From the NCBI GenBank assembly GCA_031292735.1, contig JARLGP010000066.1:1-64000 (forward strand): 64,000 nt of DNA, read 5' to 3'. This stretch comes from Holophaga sp. (GTDB lineage: Bacteria; Acidobacteriota; Holophagae; Holophagales; Holophagaceae). Position numbers and translations under genes: made by a program. Positions 7,009-15,210 of this stretch are shown here, piece by piece (within the stretch, counting starts at the first letter, position 1; every line of letters begins with the position of its first letter). Below the pieces are notes generated by a model that saw only the letters and a program-made list of their open reading frames with translations, searched no databases and was not told where the DNA came from.

Positions 7009-8535
7009 CCATGCATTGCCTTTGCCCTCCTCGGCACCGGTCGGTGCGGAAGGCGCAACGGCGGCGCCCGGCGCGAAGCCCGGCACATCCAGTTCCACGA
7101 TTCCGTATGGCAGCGCCAGCATGCAGAGGCCTTCGGCATTGAAGGCCAGGGCCACGGGTTCGGCCACGGCGGCGCACTGGCCCAGGGGCAGGCCGGGGCT
7201 GTAATGGCCCAAGGGGAGGCAGCGGGTCGCGTTCTGACTGGGGTGGCCCAACAGGGTGTGAAGCACCCGGGTGTCCAGGTTGAACACCCGGATGGCATGG
7301 TTCAGGCTGTCCGCCAGGAAGAGATGCCGCCCCTGGATTTCGATCGCCGTGGGCAGGTTGAGGCAGGCGAGCCCTTCCGGAACCGGCGTGCCGGAAGGCA
7401 CCGGCTCGAAACCGGAACCCGGCAATGCCCCGAGCACCAGGGAGATCGGCTCGCCCACCGCCGACCTCAGCACCGTGTCGCCATCCAGCAGGTAGAGATC
7501 CCCCGTCGTCTGATCCAGCGTCATTCCGTGCGGGTCGGTCAGGGGACTGGGCGAACCGGGCTGGAGCTCCTCGTCCGGACCGGGTTCCTCGGCCCCGATC
7601 ACCGTGCTGACGCCGCCATCTGGAGTAATGGCCCGCACGCTCCGGGTTGCCGGTTCCAGAAGGTAGACCGCCCCATCGCGATCCATGGCCAGATCCAGGA
7701 TCCTCTGGAACACGGCTTCCCCGGCCGGCCCTTCCGCTCCGGGCCCCGCCAGGGTGGTGACCGTGCCATGGGCGTCCATGGCGCAGATCCGCACGGAGCC
7801 GGGGACGCCCTGGGCCCAGACCACGTGGTGCGGGTTGCCGGTGGCGCTTCCCAGGGGCCGCACCGCCAGGGCCATGCATTCGAACGCCTCGGGCCTCGCC
7901 GGCACGCCCCGGGCAGCCAGCTCCTGAGGGTCTCCCGCCAGGGGGCGGATCCTGCCCAGGGCGGAAACCAGCCGCAGACCCCGGGTGTCCCCCACCAGCC
8001 AGTGGCGGTGGCAATCGGGGCCCATGGCCGGGTCGTCGATGTACTTGAGCTTGCTGATCCGCATGAAGGGCACCGCCAGCTCCGCCGCCACGGTGTCGGC
8101 GGCTATGCCCGCGAACAGGCTCATGCCCGGCACGGGGAGGCTCCAGCGGTCGCCGAGCACCTCCGTGATGGACCGGAAGGCCCCCCCCGGGAGCACCGTG
8201 ACCGTGGCGCTGGCGGTGACGCTCGAATCCGCGGCATCCCGCACCTGCACCTGGAAGACCTGGGGGAGCACCACCTCCGGAGCGCTGAAGGGAGCCTGCT
8301 CGATGGTCGTCGCCTTCCCCGATCCGGTGATCAGGCCGGGGAGGGGCGAGGTGCTCCACGCCCAGACCCGGGCGATCCCATCGGTGGCCTTCACGGTGAA
8401 GTCAAGGCTGGACCCCGAGGTGATCTCCGACGGACCGGAGAGGGCCGGCTGGGCCTGGACCCGGGAGCCGGCGCCTAGAGCCAGGACGGCGGAGGGCAGG
8501 AGGAGCAGGCTGAACAGGCGTGACGGAATGGGCAT
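7003..8535 (-). CDS. Exported Ig-like/NHL-repeat propeller protein
   Basis: 510 residues from the ATG at 8535, which has a GGAGG site 5 bp upstream. A signal peptide (FSLLLLPSAVLALGAGSRVQA) is followed by an Ig-like domain (about 30-125), then a six-bladed propeller with NHL-style blades such as GTVTTLAGPG, GGVSTVIGA and HLFLADSLNHAIRVFNLDT. Function is unknown; such proteins are usually extracellular binding scaffolds. It is a paralogue of the gene at 21868-24081, sharing the VTVLPGGAF..ITEVLG-type linker and the blade style. The last residues (GKGNAWK) overlap the start of the transposase relic, so the natural C-terminus may be altered. Confidence 0.7.
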   Translation of the reverse strand: MPIPSRLFSLLLLPSAVLALGAGSRVQAQPALSGPSEITSGSSLDFTVKATDGIARVWAWSTSPLPGLITGSGKATTIEQAPFSAPEVVLPQVFQVQVRDAADSSVTASATVTVLPGGAFRSITEVLGDRWSLPVPGMSLFAGIAADTVAAELAVPFMRISKLKYIDDPAMGPDCHRHWLVGDTRGLRLVSALGRIRPLAGDPQELAARGVPARPEAFECMALAVRPLGSATGNPHHVVWAQGVPGSVRICAMDAHGTVTTLAGPGAEGPAGEAVFQRILDLAMDRDGAVYLLEPATRSVRAITPDGGVSTVIGAEEPGPDEELQPGSPSPLTDPHGMTLDQTTGDLYLLDGDTVLRSAVGEPISLVLGALPGSGFEPVPSGTPVPEGLACLNLPTAIEIQGRHLFLADSLNHAIRVFNLDTRVLHTLLGHPSQNATRCLPLGHYSPGLPLGQCAAVAEPVALAFNAEGLCMLALPYGIVELDVPGFAPGAAVAPSAPTGAEEGKGNAWK

Positions 8536-8626
8536 GGAGCCTCCGGTTGGCACGGGGAACGAATGCAGGAAGACCTTCACAACCCCATGGCGGACGCAGG
8601 GGCGGACAGCGGACGGCATCACTTTC

Positions 8627-8821
8627 TTTCGGTCTTGGTTCCAGGTGTGGCTTCATCCTTGGTTTCGGGCGCTGGCGTCACCAGGAACTTGAGCTGCAGC
8701 TGAAGCAGGGCTTGGCCTTGGGCAACCACGCAGGTTCCCCGGCTGTTGCTGGCGATAAAGCCGGGATGGTGCAGGGCGGCGCAGGCTTCGGCCAGGATCA
8801 GCGCAGGTGCCGTTGCACCTG
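8627..8821 (-). pseudogene. Orphan open fragment, unknown
   Basis: An open stretch of about 64 codons without a plausible start reads as ALILAEACAALHHPGFIASN, then a TCVVAQGQALLQLQLKF segment and a charged tail ending TKTERK and a stop. The amino acid composition looks coding and the 5' side is closed by a stop next to the end of the 8826 gene. It may be the C-terminal remnant of a lost gene. I do not recognise the family. Confidence 0.25.
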
Positions 8822-8825
8822 ACCT

Positions 8826-9617
8826 TCAGCGCTCCGCTTTCTTTTCCATTTCCGGGAACGCGGACGAACCGTGCTCCGGGACCCGGGTGGCGGGACTGGG
8901 AATTCCAGCCAGGATCCTGCTCAGGTTGACGGGGGTCAGGGATGGGCGGCTCAGGCTGGGCTCAGCCCGGAAAGCATTGGATCTTGAGGTGACCAGGCCT
9001 CCCCCGGCGGGGGTCGTGGGCAGGGCTTGATAGGGCGACGATTCGCCCCTGAAGCCGGGCGTCCTTGAACTGGCGGGGGCGGACCCGCCGCTGCCGAGAC
9101 TGGCTGAGAGGTCCAGTCGCTGGCCGCGGCGGCCGGGAGACTCGGGGGCCTCGGACTCCGGCAGGAGGGTCTGCCCGGGCAGCATCAGAGTGCCGTTGCT
9201 CCTGATCGTGAACGTGCACAGCGGAGCTTCCGGGGAGCCCATGGTCTCCGCCACCGGGCCCAGGCTGGACAGATCCAGCGCCAGGCGCTGGCCCTGGATC
9301 ATGCCCAAGTCGCCCTCTTTGCGCGCGAGGTAGAGGCCGAGCTCGGGGGGCGCTCCCGGGAAATCAAGCTGCAGGACCACCGTCGCCTGGGCGCCGATGA
9401 CCGCCGGGAATCTGGCCTCATCCTTGGTCTCCTCCGGCTGGGGCAGCACCTGGAGCTCCACGGCGTGGGCGGTCAGCGATGATTCGATGTCCATCAGACT
9501 CCATTCGGAATCGGATTGGTTGGCGATCGCCACGAAGGCGGTTCCGGCCTGGAGCGCGGCGCCGGCCGCCAAGGCCAGCGCCACTGACCTGAGGATGGAT
9601 CGTGCGGGGAAAATCAT
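8826..9617 (-). CDS. Small exported protein, unknown function
   Basis: 263 residues from the ATG at 9617 (AAGGAA upstream); a signal peptide (SILRSVALALAAGAALQAG) is cleaved before TAFVAIANQ. The mature N-terminal domain (about 25-140) reads as beta strands with the motif VAIANQSDSEWSL, resembling THIINSSDKPWIL in the exported protein at 19243. The two may belong to one lineage-specific family. The last 120 residues are Ser/Pro/Gly-rich and probably disordered. No catalytic motif is visible. Confidence 0.6.
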   Translation of the reverse strand: MIFPARSILRSVALALAAGAALQAGTAFVAIANQSDSEWSLMDIESSLTAHAVELQVLPQPEETKDEARFPAVIGAQATVVLQLDFPGAPPELGLYLARKEGDLGMIQGQRLALDLSSLGPVAETMGSPEAPLCTFTIRSNGTLMLPGQTLLPESEAPESPGRRGQRLDLSASLGSGGSAPASSRTPGFRGESSPYQALPTTPAGGGLVTSRSNAFRAEPSLSRPSLTPVNLSRILAGIPSPATRVPEHGSSAFPEMEKKAER

Positions 9618-10361
9618 GAGGTTCCTTTCCGTCAGGATGGCGTCCCCGCGTAGTCGGGGAGGTGAATCGGGCCGCCGGGGCGACTTGCAGGTATCGACCG
9701 AGTGCGGGGCCCTGGGGTCCGTGGTCACGGCCCAAAAGACAAATGGTATGAACTAGTAATTTGTTCCCGAACGGAGGAACAGGAAATTTAAACGCGCCCT
9801 ACGATCCGGTCCGGTTGAACCCACACCACCGTCCTGCCGCCCAGCCAACCCTCCCCGGGCTCAGGCCAGGCCACGGGGACCCATGAGTGCAAGCAATGCG
9901 AAGAAGACGGCAGCGGGAACCCGTTCGACACTTCTGGCCAGCAGGAATGGGTGCATACGCGGGAAGGTTCCTGCTCTCCGGGAGAGCGGAGATCCACCGC
10001 CCTTGCCCAGGAACCTATTATCTATGAACTACACATTAATCTTGAGCAAGGCAGCTCCAGGCTCCTGGGACCCGGGCGGATGTTCGTCCCGCTCGCGACG
10101 TGAAGCCTCTGGGCGCGTGCGGGTCTGCTGCCCGAATGCCCCTGAACGGTCCTGATTCCCTTCCATCCATGTTTGGAGAAGTCCAGAAATGCTCGATCGT
10201 TCAAGGTTCCCGTACCCAAGGCAAGGAAAGGAGGTGGCCTGACCTCCGCGGAAACGCGGAAGCAATTCGTCATGAAGACAACGCGGCAGCAACGGCCATA
10301 GCGGCCTGATCAGTCAACCAGTTTTGTTTGGGTCTGCGACCCAATCCAATGGGGTAGTGAA
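9618..10361. other. Gene-free interval with a hairpin-rich leader
   Basis: No convincing gene is seen in these 744 bp. Upstream of the poly-serine gene there are two consecutive small hairpins: GGAGGT/ACCTCC at 10230-10247, and TCCGCG-GAAA-CGCGGA at 10245-10260, the latter a 6-bp stem with a GNRA tetraloop. They overlap, so they could be alternative structures in a 5' leader. No known riboswitch consensus was recognised. Confidence 0.35.
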
Positions 10362-11780
10362 ATGAAAAGGAAATCGGCACTCTCGACCGCAGTGATCGCT
10401 CTGTGCATGGGGACGGGGATTGCGGCCATGGCCATGCACCCGCAGAGGAAGGGGCCGTCCAAGGCCCCTTCCGCCGGTGGCGGAGCCTCCAGCAGCAGTT
10501 CCAGCAGCAGTTCCGCCCCCAGTTCCAGCAGTTCCAGCTCCAGCAGTTCCAGCAGTGCCCCCTCCGCCCCGGGCGGTGGCGGAGGCGCGGCTTCCGGGCC
10601 CAGTTCCTCCAGCAGCAGCAGTTCTCCCGAATCGAAAGGCGGATTCGTCGAACCCAAAGCCATCAGCACCTTTCATGGGGAATTCCAAAGCAGGGTTCCC
10701 TGGGGCGGGGTCGAAGGCATTACGAGCCGGAACCTTGCCCCTCGCATGCGGGCCAGGACCGATTGGCCCATGGACAGGATGTCCCTTGGCAGGCCTGCGG
10801 TGATGGGAAACAGAGTTCTGGTGGGCACTGACACGGACGGCACATCCAACCAATGGCTGATTTGCCTGGATGCCTCGGCCGGGGATACGCGGCGGGAATG
10901 CATTCTTGGCCACTGTCTCCTGGGTGGGGAGTTCATGGATGCCGCATGGATCCATCCGGAACTGTGCCTTGTGACGTCTGGTGAAGGGGGCACCATAGGC
11001 CTCTATACGGTGTCCGGGACCAACCAGTTGGCCCTTCATGGAAATCTGCCGCCAATCCATACCGCCATGCTGCGCGAAATTGCCGTGAACAGCGCCAATC
11101 ATGCGCAATTCGCCTCGGGCGGCTACGACCGGAAGCTTTGCCTGGTGGATCTGGAACGCCCGGATACCTTGCAGACCCTTCCCCAGGAGGGGGTCATTGG
11201 CTCGGTCCGCTGGCCGCTTTGCAATCAGAACGTCTGCCCAAGCATTACCCTGGACGATGGTACGTTCCTCATCTTCGACAATCGAGTTCGGCCCGTCGGC
11301 CCCCCTGCCTTCAGGGCCACCATGGGCAAGAAGGAACTGTTCGCCCATGAACGCTACACGGACCATAACGTGCTGTTGGGCTTCGGGGATGGCGAAATCC
11401 AGCACATCGATGTGCGGATGACGGACCGGATTCTCCACAAGGTCCAGGATCCGCTGGTGGGCGCCATCGGGAGCATCCAGTTCGACTACGCCACGAACCG
11501 GATCCTCATCAGCGGGTTGTCAGCCGCGAGCGTGTGGAATTTCGACCCGCAACTCGGGGAAGTACGGCTACTGTGCGACGCTTCGAGGGCCGATATGAGG
11601 ACGGATTTGAGGGGCAGCGATACGAGCCATAACGCGGTCTTCATGCCTGGAGGAGAATCGGTGGTGACTTGCACCAGCCTCGGAGAGTTCGGCATTGCCA
11701 ATCTGCCCAAGGCGCCCACCTCTTCCTCGTCTTCTTCTTCCTCGTCCTCTTCTTCCTCGTCCTCCTCTTCCTCCCGTTAG
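10362..11780 (+). CDS. Exported WD40-like propeller flanked by poly-serine tracts
   Basis: 472 residues. A signal peptide (residues 1-25) is followed by a low-complexity segment (about 38-90) of serine runs with Ala/Pro/Gly. Residues 95-445 form a WD40-like propeller with blade remnants such as FASGGYDRKLCLVDLERP and VLLGFGDGEIQHIDVRM. The C-terminus is again a pure serine run of about 20 residues ending in Arg. Two codon schemes are used: AGC/AGT at the N-terminus, TCC/TCT/TCG at the C-terminus, so the tracts arose independently. Poly-Ser usually acts as a flexible linker. Function is unknown. Confidence 0.7.
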   Translation: MKRKSALSTAVIALCMGTGIAAMAMHPQRKGPSKAPSAGGGASSSSSSSSSAPSSSSSSSSSSSSAPSAPGGGGGAASGPSSSSSSSSPESKGGFVEPKAISTFHGEFQSRVPWGGVEGITSRNLAPRMRARTDWPMDRMSLGRPAVMGNRVLVGTDTDGTSNQWLICLDASAGDTRRECILGHCLLGGEFMDAAWIHPELCLVTSGEGGTIGLYTVSGTNQLALHGNLPPIHTAMLREIAVNSANHAQFASGGYDRKLCLVDLERPDTLQTLPQEGVIGSVRWPLCNQNVCPSITLDDGTFLIFDNRVRPVGPPAFRATMGKKELFAHERYTDHNVLLGFGDGEIQHIDVRMTDRILHKVQDPLVGAIGSIQFDYATNRILISGLSAASVWNFDPQLGEVRLLCDASRADMRTDLRGSDTSHNAVFMPGGESVVTCTSLGEFGIANLPKAPTSSSSSSSSSSSSSSSSSSR

Positions 11781-11799
11781 TGGCCGTTACGGAATAACC
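11778..11799 (+). repeat. Dispersed repeat element, copy 1
   Basis: A diverged member of the TAAGCCGTTG...GGAATAACC family, here TAGTGGCCGTTACGGAATAA then CC, beginning at the stop codon of the WD40-like gene. Related copies lie at 14886, 15024, 28041 and 30941. Confidence 0.4.
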
Positions 11800-12011
11800 A
11801 TTGCTCGACCTCGTCTTTCCGCTACGGCCCCCCTTGTGACGCATGCGCCACAAGGGGGACGGTTCGCCTCAGCAAGGGTAGGCCTCTTCGCTCGACGGTG
11901 GACCAGGCATCCCGCCAACAGCCTGCCGTCACCATCCATCCAGTCCGGGACAGCGGGCTGGATGGATTCTTCAGGTCGCCAGAAGTCCGGATCGATGGGA
12001 TTCAGGTTCAT
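11787..12011 (-). CDS. Possible small protein, 74 residues, unknown
   Basis: An open frame beginning MNLNPIDPDFWRPEESIQP with AAGGGG 6 bp before the ATG. Its C-terminal third runs through the hairpin and the dispersed repeat, which is unusual for a genuine gene. Only the ribosome-binding site and the N-terminal composition speak for it. Confidence 0.25.
   Translation of the reverse strand: MNLNPIDPDFWRPEESIQPAVPDWMDGDGRLLAGCLVHRRAKRPTLAEANRPPCGACVTRGAVAERRGRAMVIP
11829..11858. repeat. Perfect hairpin CCCCCTTGTG/CACAAGGGGG
   Basis: 10-bp perfect arms flank a 10-nt loop containing GCATGC. The left flank and left arm (CGCTACGGCCCCCCTTG) recur at 14948-14964 next to another palindrome. It may also terminate the WD40-like gene, although no T-run follows. 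Confidence 0.5.
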
Positions 12012-12183
12012 CGCGTTCCCCTTCTGCCGGCGGGTGCCGCAGCCGGAGCCCTCGCGCAAGCCGCGATCACCGTGGCGATTTCCGGTCCAGAGGCACTGGA
12101 CTGTTGGTTGAGCTGCGAGGACGGAGGAGTCATTTTCGCCCCACCCCAAGGGGAGGGGGTTCGACGGTTCACATGCGGCCGCC

Positions 12184-12354
12184 ATGGTCCGCAGCGGCAG
12201 CATCGATCGTCCCAGGCCCACGAAGAGTCTCCTGTACGACGAATGCTACCGCCGGGTCCATCTCAAGTTCTACGCGCGGTTCAAACCGCTGAGCCGGGAA
12301 ATCCGGACCACCCTGAACGATCCAGGGCGGATCTCGGACGAGCCGGAGGGCTGA
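12184..12354 (+). CDS. Possible small protein, 56 residues, unknown
   Basis: A short open frame encoding a basic, aromatic-rich peptide (SLLYDECYRRVHLKFYARFK, then PLSREIRTTLND). There is no good ribosome-binding site before the ATG, so it may be a remnant of a larger gene. The rest of the 11.8-12.4 kb interval holds only the repeats described. Confidence 0.25.
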   Translation: MVRSGSIDRPRPTKSLLYDECYRRVHLKFYARFKPLSREIRTTLNDPGRISDEPEG

Positions 12355-12394
12355 CGCTGCCCTGGCCTGGATGGATCAGCGGTTTCCCTTCGGC

Positions 12395-12949
12395 TCAGAC
12401 GGCTTCCTTGGACTCCACAGGGACCTCATGCTCGGCTTCCATGGATCCATCTCGCTCCTTCATCTCCATTTCCTCGCCGGATTCACACCGCGGAAGAGAG
12501 TGGAACTCCCCGCCCCTTTTGAAAAAGATCCTAATTCCATTATCTGCGAGATATCCAAGCCATTTATTGTGCCCTGAAGGAGATTGGATTTTCCGGATAG
12601 GGGATCCGGAACCCTCCAGGTCCACCCGGAAGGTGAACGGGAGTTCGGCATCCAGGCTCTCGTTTACAGCCATGAGCCCTACTTCCAGGAAGGGGCACTC
12701 CTCCTCCAGATCAGACTCCTCCTCGAACTGGAAGACATAGGTTCCACCGGGGGTCAGGGGGAGAACCTTGTGGAGCGCGAGATCCCCTGACGTGGCGGTC
12801 TTTCCGTCGCTCGCATGGAAATGCACGGTCTGGTTGTGGGGATCCGAAGCGAGCACCAATCCATACCCCTCCGCCTGGAGCACCACGGATCCGAACGCCA
12901 GGCATCCCGTCAGGAAACCCTTGAACACCCTGCTGAAGTTCCGTTTCAT
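12395..12949 (-). CDS. Small exported acidic protein, unknown
   Basis: 184 residues; GGGGA lies 6 bp upstream of the ATG. A signal peptide (KGFLTGCLAFGSVVLQAEG, residues 9-27) precedes a beta-rich domain (30-150) with a TYVFQFEEESDLEEECPFLEVGL stretch. The tail is strongly acidic and Glu/Met-rich (ESGEEMEMKERDGSMEAEHE). It resembles nothing I can name. It belongs to the run of lineage-specific exported proteins in this part of the window. Confidence 0.6.
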   Translation of the reverse strand: MKRNFSRVFKGFLTGCLAFGSVVLQAEGYGLVLASDPHNQTVHFHASDGKTATSGDLALHKVLPLTPGGTYVFQFEEESDLEEECPFLEVGLMAVNESLDAELPFTFRVDLEGSGSPIRKIQSPSGHNKWLGYLADNGIRIFFKRGGEFHSLPRCESGEEMEMKERDGSMEAEHEVPVESKEAV

Positions 12950-13269
12950 TTTTTCCCCAATCCAAGCGGCGCACCGGCACCAGGCACAATGCTTGGCACT
13001 GAGCGCTCCGTTATAATCAGTGCATTAAAAGCCCCGTTGGTTCCCTACTGTTTGGCTTCGGCCGGTGGCGGCGGCGCTGCTTGAACTGGAGGAACGGCTT
13101 GAGCCTGGAGCCGACCTGAAGACCAAGGCCCGGGCCATGGCCTCCAAGGGAACCTTTTGCTGAATGATTGCATTAATTATTTGTAACAGACGGAGTGGCC
13201 GCAGAAGGATTTCCGGGCGTGGCCACCCGTTTCGACTTCATGTGCAGGCAAGCCAAGGGGCAGCTTCTG
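12950..13269. other. Intergenic interval with a short coding-like remnant
   Basis: 320 bp between divergently oriented exported-protein genes. It contains a promoter-like TTATAAT at about 13010-13016. A 32-codon GTG-started frame at 13065-13163 (LLELEERLEPGADLKTKARA) has coding-like composition but no recognisable parent, and may be a gene remnant. Confidence 0.3.
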
Positions 13270-14868
13270 ATGAGAGCAGTAACCACGATTGTGTTGTCCA
13301 GCATTCTGGGCTATTTGAGTCCCTGCGCCGCCCTTGAATCCAAGGGCGAACGGCGAGCGCCCACCGCTCCAGCCAGGTCTCTCCATGCCGTCCCAGAGCC
13401 CTTCTGCGGAATGATGCCGCCCTCTGAACGGGAAAAATGGTGGACTTTACTGGAAGGTGAATTTCCAATTCCATCGGGATCCGACTATTTTAGTGTCCAT
13501 GGACCCAATTTAATCAAAGGAGACAGGCACTATTTCACCACCGCAGGCAAGGTCGGTTCGATCACATCCCGCTTTGGGAAGATGCTGGACGACCTTGCAG
13601 CCAATGTCGGCCTGGATTTCTACATGGGCTACCCGCGGACGCCCCTTCCCGTCCCTGATGACAAGAAAGCAAGGCTGGCTGATCTTTTAAGCGCTCCCTA
13701 CCATCCGGAACACCTGTCCTGCCGGAGGGACCGAACTCCAGGCGCGACCATTGATGTGGTGACGGGTCCCGATCGTTTGCCTTCCTACACCATCACGTAC
13801 CATAAGGGCGCCGTGAAGGACAAACCGGTCGCCTTTCCCGTAGGGATGGTTCATCCCCTTTACCAGGAAAGGGCAATCACCTACAGCAGCGAGTTTCGCC
13901 TTCCCGTCGAGGCAAAGCTTGAGCTTGGGATGACCCACCATCCCATGTTTGAAAACAACGTGACAGGTCCCATTAAGGCCAGGGATGGAGCCGATATTCA
14001 TTATTTAATGTATGTTCCCAAGGATTTTTACCGAAACCCGTCCGTGCCGCGTCCGGTCGTTTTCATGGTCTATGGGGGCGGCTCCAAACCGTCATTCGAG
14101 ACAGAATATCGATTGAGCCAGGAAAGAATCCTGGCCAATTTCGGCTGCATCGTGGTGCACCTTTCCGAGGGCGAGCTGGATACGGACCAGCCAGAGCCCG
14201 ACCTTAAGGCAGCGAATTTTCGTAGCAATTATTCCAATTTCCCGAGACAGCTTTTCGAAGATATCGAAGATGTCTATCAGGCGCTTTCCAGAACCCGGGA
14301 CGAAGCGGGGCATTTATGGGACTATCCTTACCTTCAGAGGGGCCTGAGCACGGTGGTGCTCTCGGGTGGGAGTTTCGGTGGGCATGTCGCCCTTAAAATG
14401 GCGACGGATCCAACCTTCGGCACCTTGTTCGACGGCTACTACAGTTTTGCGGGTGATTTTGACCTGGCCCTCAATCTGCAAACCGGAAGAAGGGGGCTTG
14501 AGGCCGAGCTCAAAGAGCACATCAACCGCTTTGACTTTTCAAGAGCTACGCCGCAAAAATGCGATCAAAATACCTGCTATGTCACCAAGAATTTTCTGCT
14601 CGATCCTGAATACAACAGAACGGTATCGCCCGTTTACCATCTGGCCAACCTGAAGCGTCCCTTCCTGGCCATCCAGGGCGGCATGGACGAGCAAGTCATT
14701 CCCGAGCAAATGGATCGCCTGATCGAAGAAGCTACTGGATGTGGGAAGCGTTCCTTGATCAGGCCGATTTTCTATCCCCGCGTCGGGCATTGTGATCCAG
14801 AGGAGTTCTCCACCTTTCGGCACATGTATGAAAGCATTCTCGAATTCATTGCTGGCCTGAAAGACTGA
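13270..14868 (+). CDS. Exported S9-like alpha/beta hydrolase (prolyl oligopeptidase fold)
   Basis: 532 residues from the ATG at 13270, chosen because it puts a signal peptide (AVTTIVLSSILGYLSPCAA) at the N-terminus and follows AAGGGG. Residues 230-530 carry the alpha/beta-hydrolase core: VVFMVYGGGSKP, nucleophile elbow GGSFGG near residue 367, an Asp candidate in GGMDEQV near 471, and His in RVGHCDPEE near 506. It is probably a secreted peptidase or esterase; the substrate is unknown. Base composition is visibly less GC-rich than its neighbours, consistent with recent acquisition. Confidence 0.75.
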   Translation: MRAVTTIVLSSILGYLSPCAALESKGERRAPTAPARSLHAVPEPFCGMMPPSEREKWWTLLEGEFPIPSGSDYFSVHGPNLIKGDRHYFTTAGKVGSITSRFGKMLDDLAANVGLDFYMGYPRTPLPVPDDKKARLADLLSAPYHPEHLSCRRDRTPGATIDVVTGPDRLPSYTITYHKGAVKDKPVAFPVGMVHPLYQERAITYSSEFRLPVEAKLELGMTHHPMFENNVTGPIKARDGADIHYLMYVPKDFYRNPSVPRPVVFMVYGGGSKPSFETEYRLSQERILANFGCIVVHLSEGELDTDQPEPDLKAANFRSNYSNFPRQLFEDIEDVYQALSRTRDEAGHLWDYPYLQRGLSTVVLSGGSFGGHVALKMATDPTFGTLFDGYYSFAGDFDLALNLQTGRRGLEAELKEHINRFDFSRATPQKCDQNTCYVTKNFLLDPEYNRTVSPVYHLANLKRPFLAIQGGMDEQVIPEQMDRLIEEATGCGKRSLIRPIFYPRVGHCDPEEFSTFRHMYESILEFIAGLKD

Positions 14869-14885
14869 CTTCCGGGTTGCACCAG

Positions 14886-14909
14886 GGTTATTCCATTACA
14901 ACGGTTTAG
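14886..14909 (-). repeat. Dispersed repeat element, copy 2
   Basis: The minus strand reads CTAAACCGTTGTAATGGAAT then AACC, matching the TAAGCCGTTG...GGAATAACC family. Confidence 0.5.
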
Positions 14910-14916
14910 GGGCCGT

Positions 14917-15035
14917 GGCAAAATAACCTTGACACGCTGCATGCTTACGCTACGGCCCCCCTTGCGACGCATGCGTCGCCAGGGATCTAAGGACCTTATG
15001 CCGGGGCAATGCCGAATCGTCAAGGTTATTTTGGC
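14917..15035. repeat. MITE-like element with 17-bp inverted ends
   Basis: GGCAAAATAACCTTGAC at 14917-14933 and GTCAAGGTTATTTTGGC at 15019-15035 are inverted repeats matching at 16 of 17 positions. Between them lies the perfect palindrome GCGACGCATGCGTCGC (14964-14979). No open frame is present. No clear target-site duplication was seen. Confidence 0.5.
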
Positions 15036-15047
15036 GCAACGGCTTAT
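15024..15047 (-). repeat. Dispersed repeat element, copy 3
   Basis: The minus strand reads AATAAGCCGTTGCGCCAAAA then TAACC. It overlaps the right end of the MITE-like element. Confidence 0.5.
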
Positions 15048-15133
15048 TGGCGTTGACCACGCCATCCTCGATGGGCAGCCCGGCCGCCAACGGCTCATCG
15101 TGAAGGTCATCCTGCATGGTTTCATGCAATTAT

Positions 15134-15171
15134 ATTAACTAGACATTAATTAACATTCCAGGCCAGGATGA
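15134..15171. promoter_or_regulatory. Putative LysR operator, copy A
   Basis: 38 bp that match 16997-17034 at 35 of 38 positions, with the core ACATTAATTA and a shared TTCCAGGCCAGGATGA edge. It lies 39 bp before the glutaminase-like gene. Because the other copy sits in the divergent LysR/panE-like intergenic region, it is probably bound by that LysR protein. Confidence 0.5.
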
Positions 15172-15210
15172 CGCTGCGGACGGCAGGATCGTCCAGCAGG
15201 AGGTGGCACC

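Larger units (their letters stand above)
14869..15210. other. Gene-free interval carrying a MITE-like palindromic element
   Basis: No gene. It contains two inverted copies of the dispersed repeat (14886-14909 and 15024-15047), a 17-bp inverted-repeat pair bounding 14917-15035, an internal perfect 16-bp palindrome at 14964-14979, and the first copy of the 38-bp putative LysR operator near 15134-15171. Confidence 0.6.

Noticed and set aside
10217..10320. Possible c-di-GMP riboswitch upstream of the poly-serine gene
   Set aside because: A GNRA-capped hairpin is present, but the conserved GEMM core sequences were not found.
10478..10625. Serine-codon tandem repeats as a non-coding microsatellite
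   Set aside because: They stay in frame within a 472-codon gene that has a signal peptide before and a propeller after them.
11695..12111. Plus-strand 138-codon frame rich in Pro/Arg/Leu after the WD40-like gene
   Set aside because: Its first part is an out-of-frame reading of the poly-serine tract and the rest passes through the hairpin repeat.
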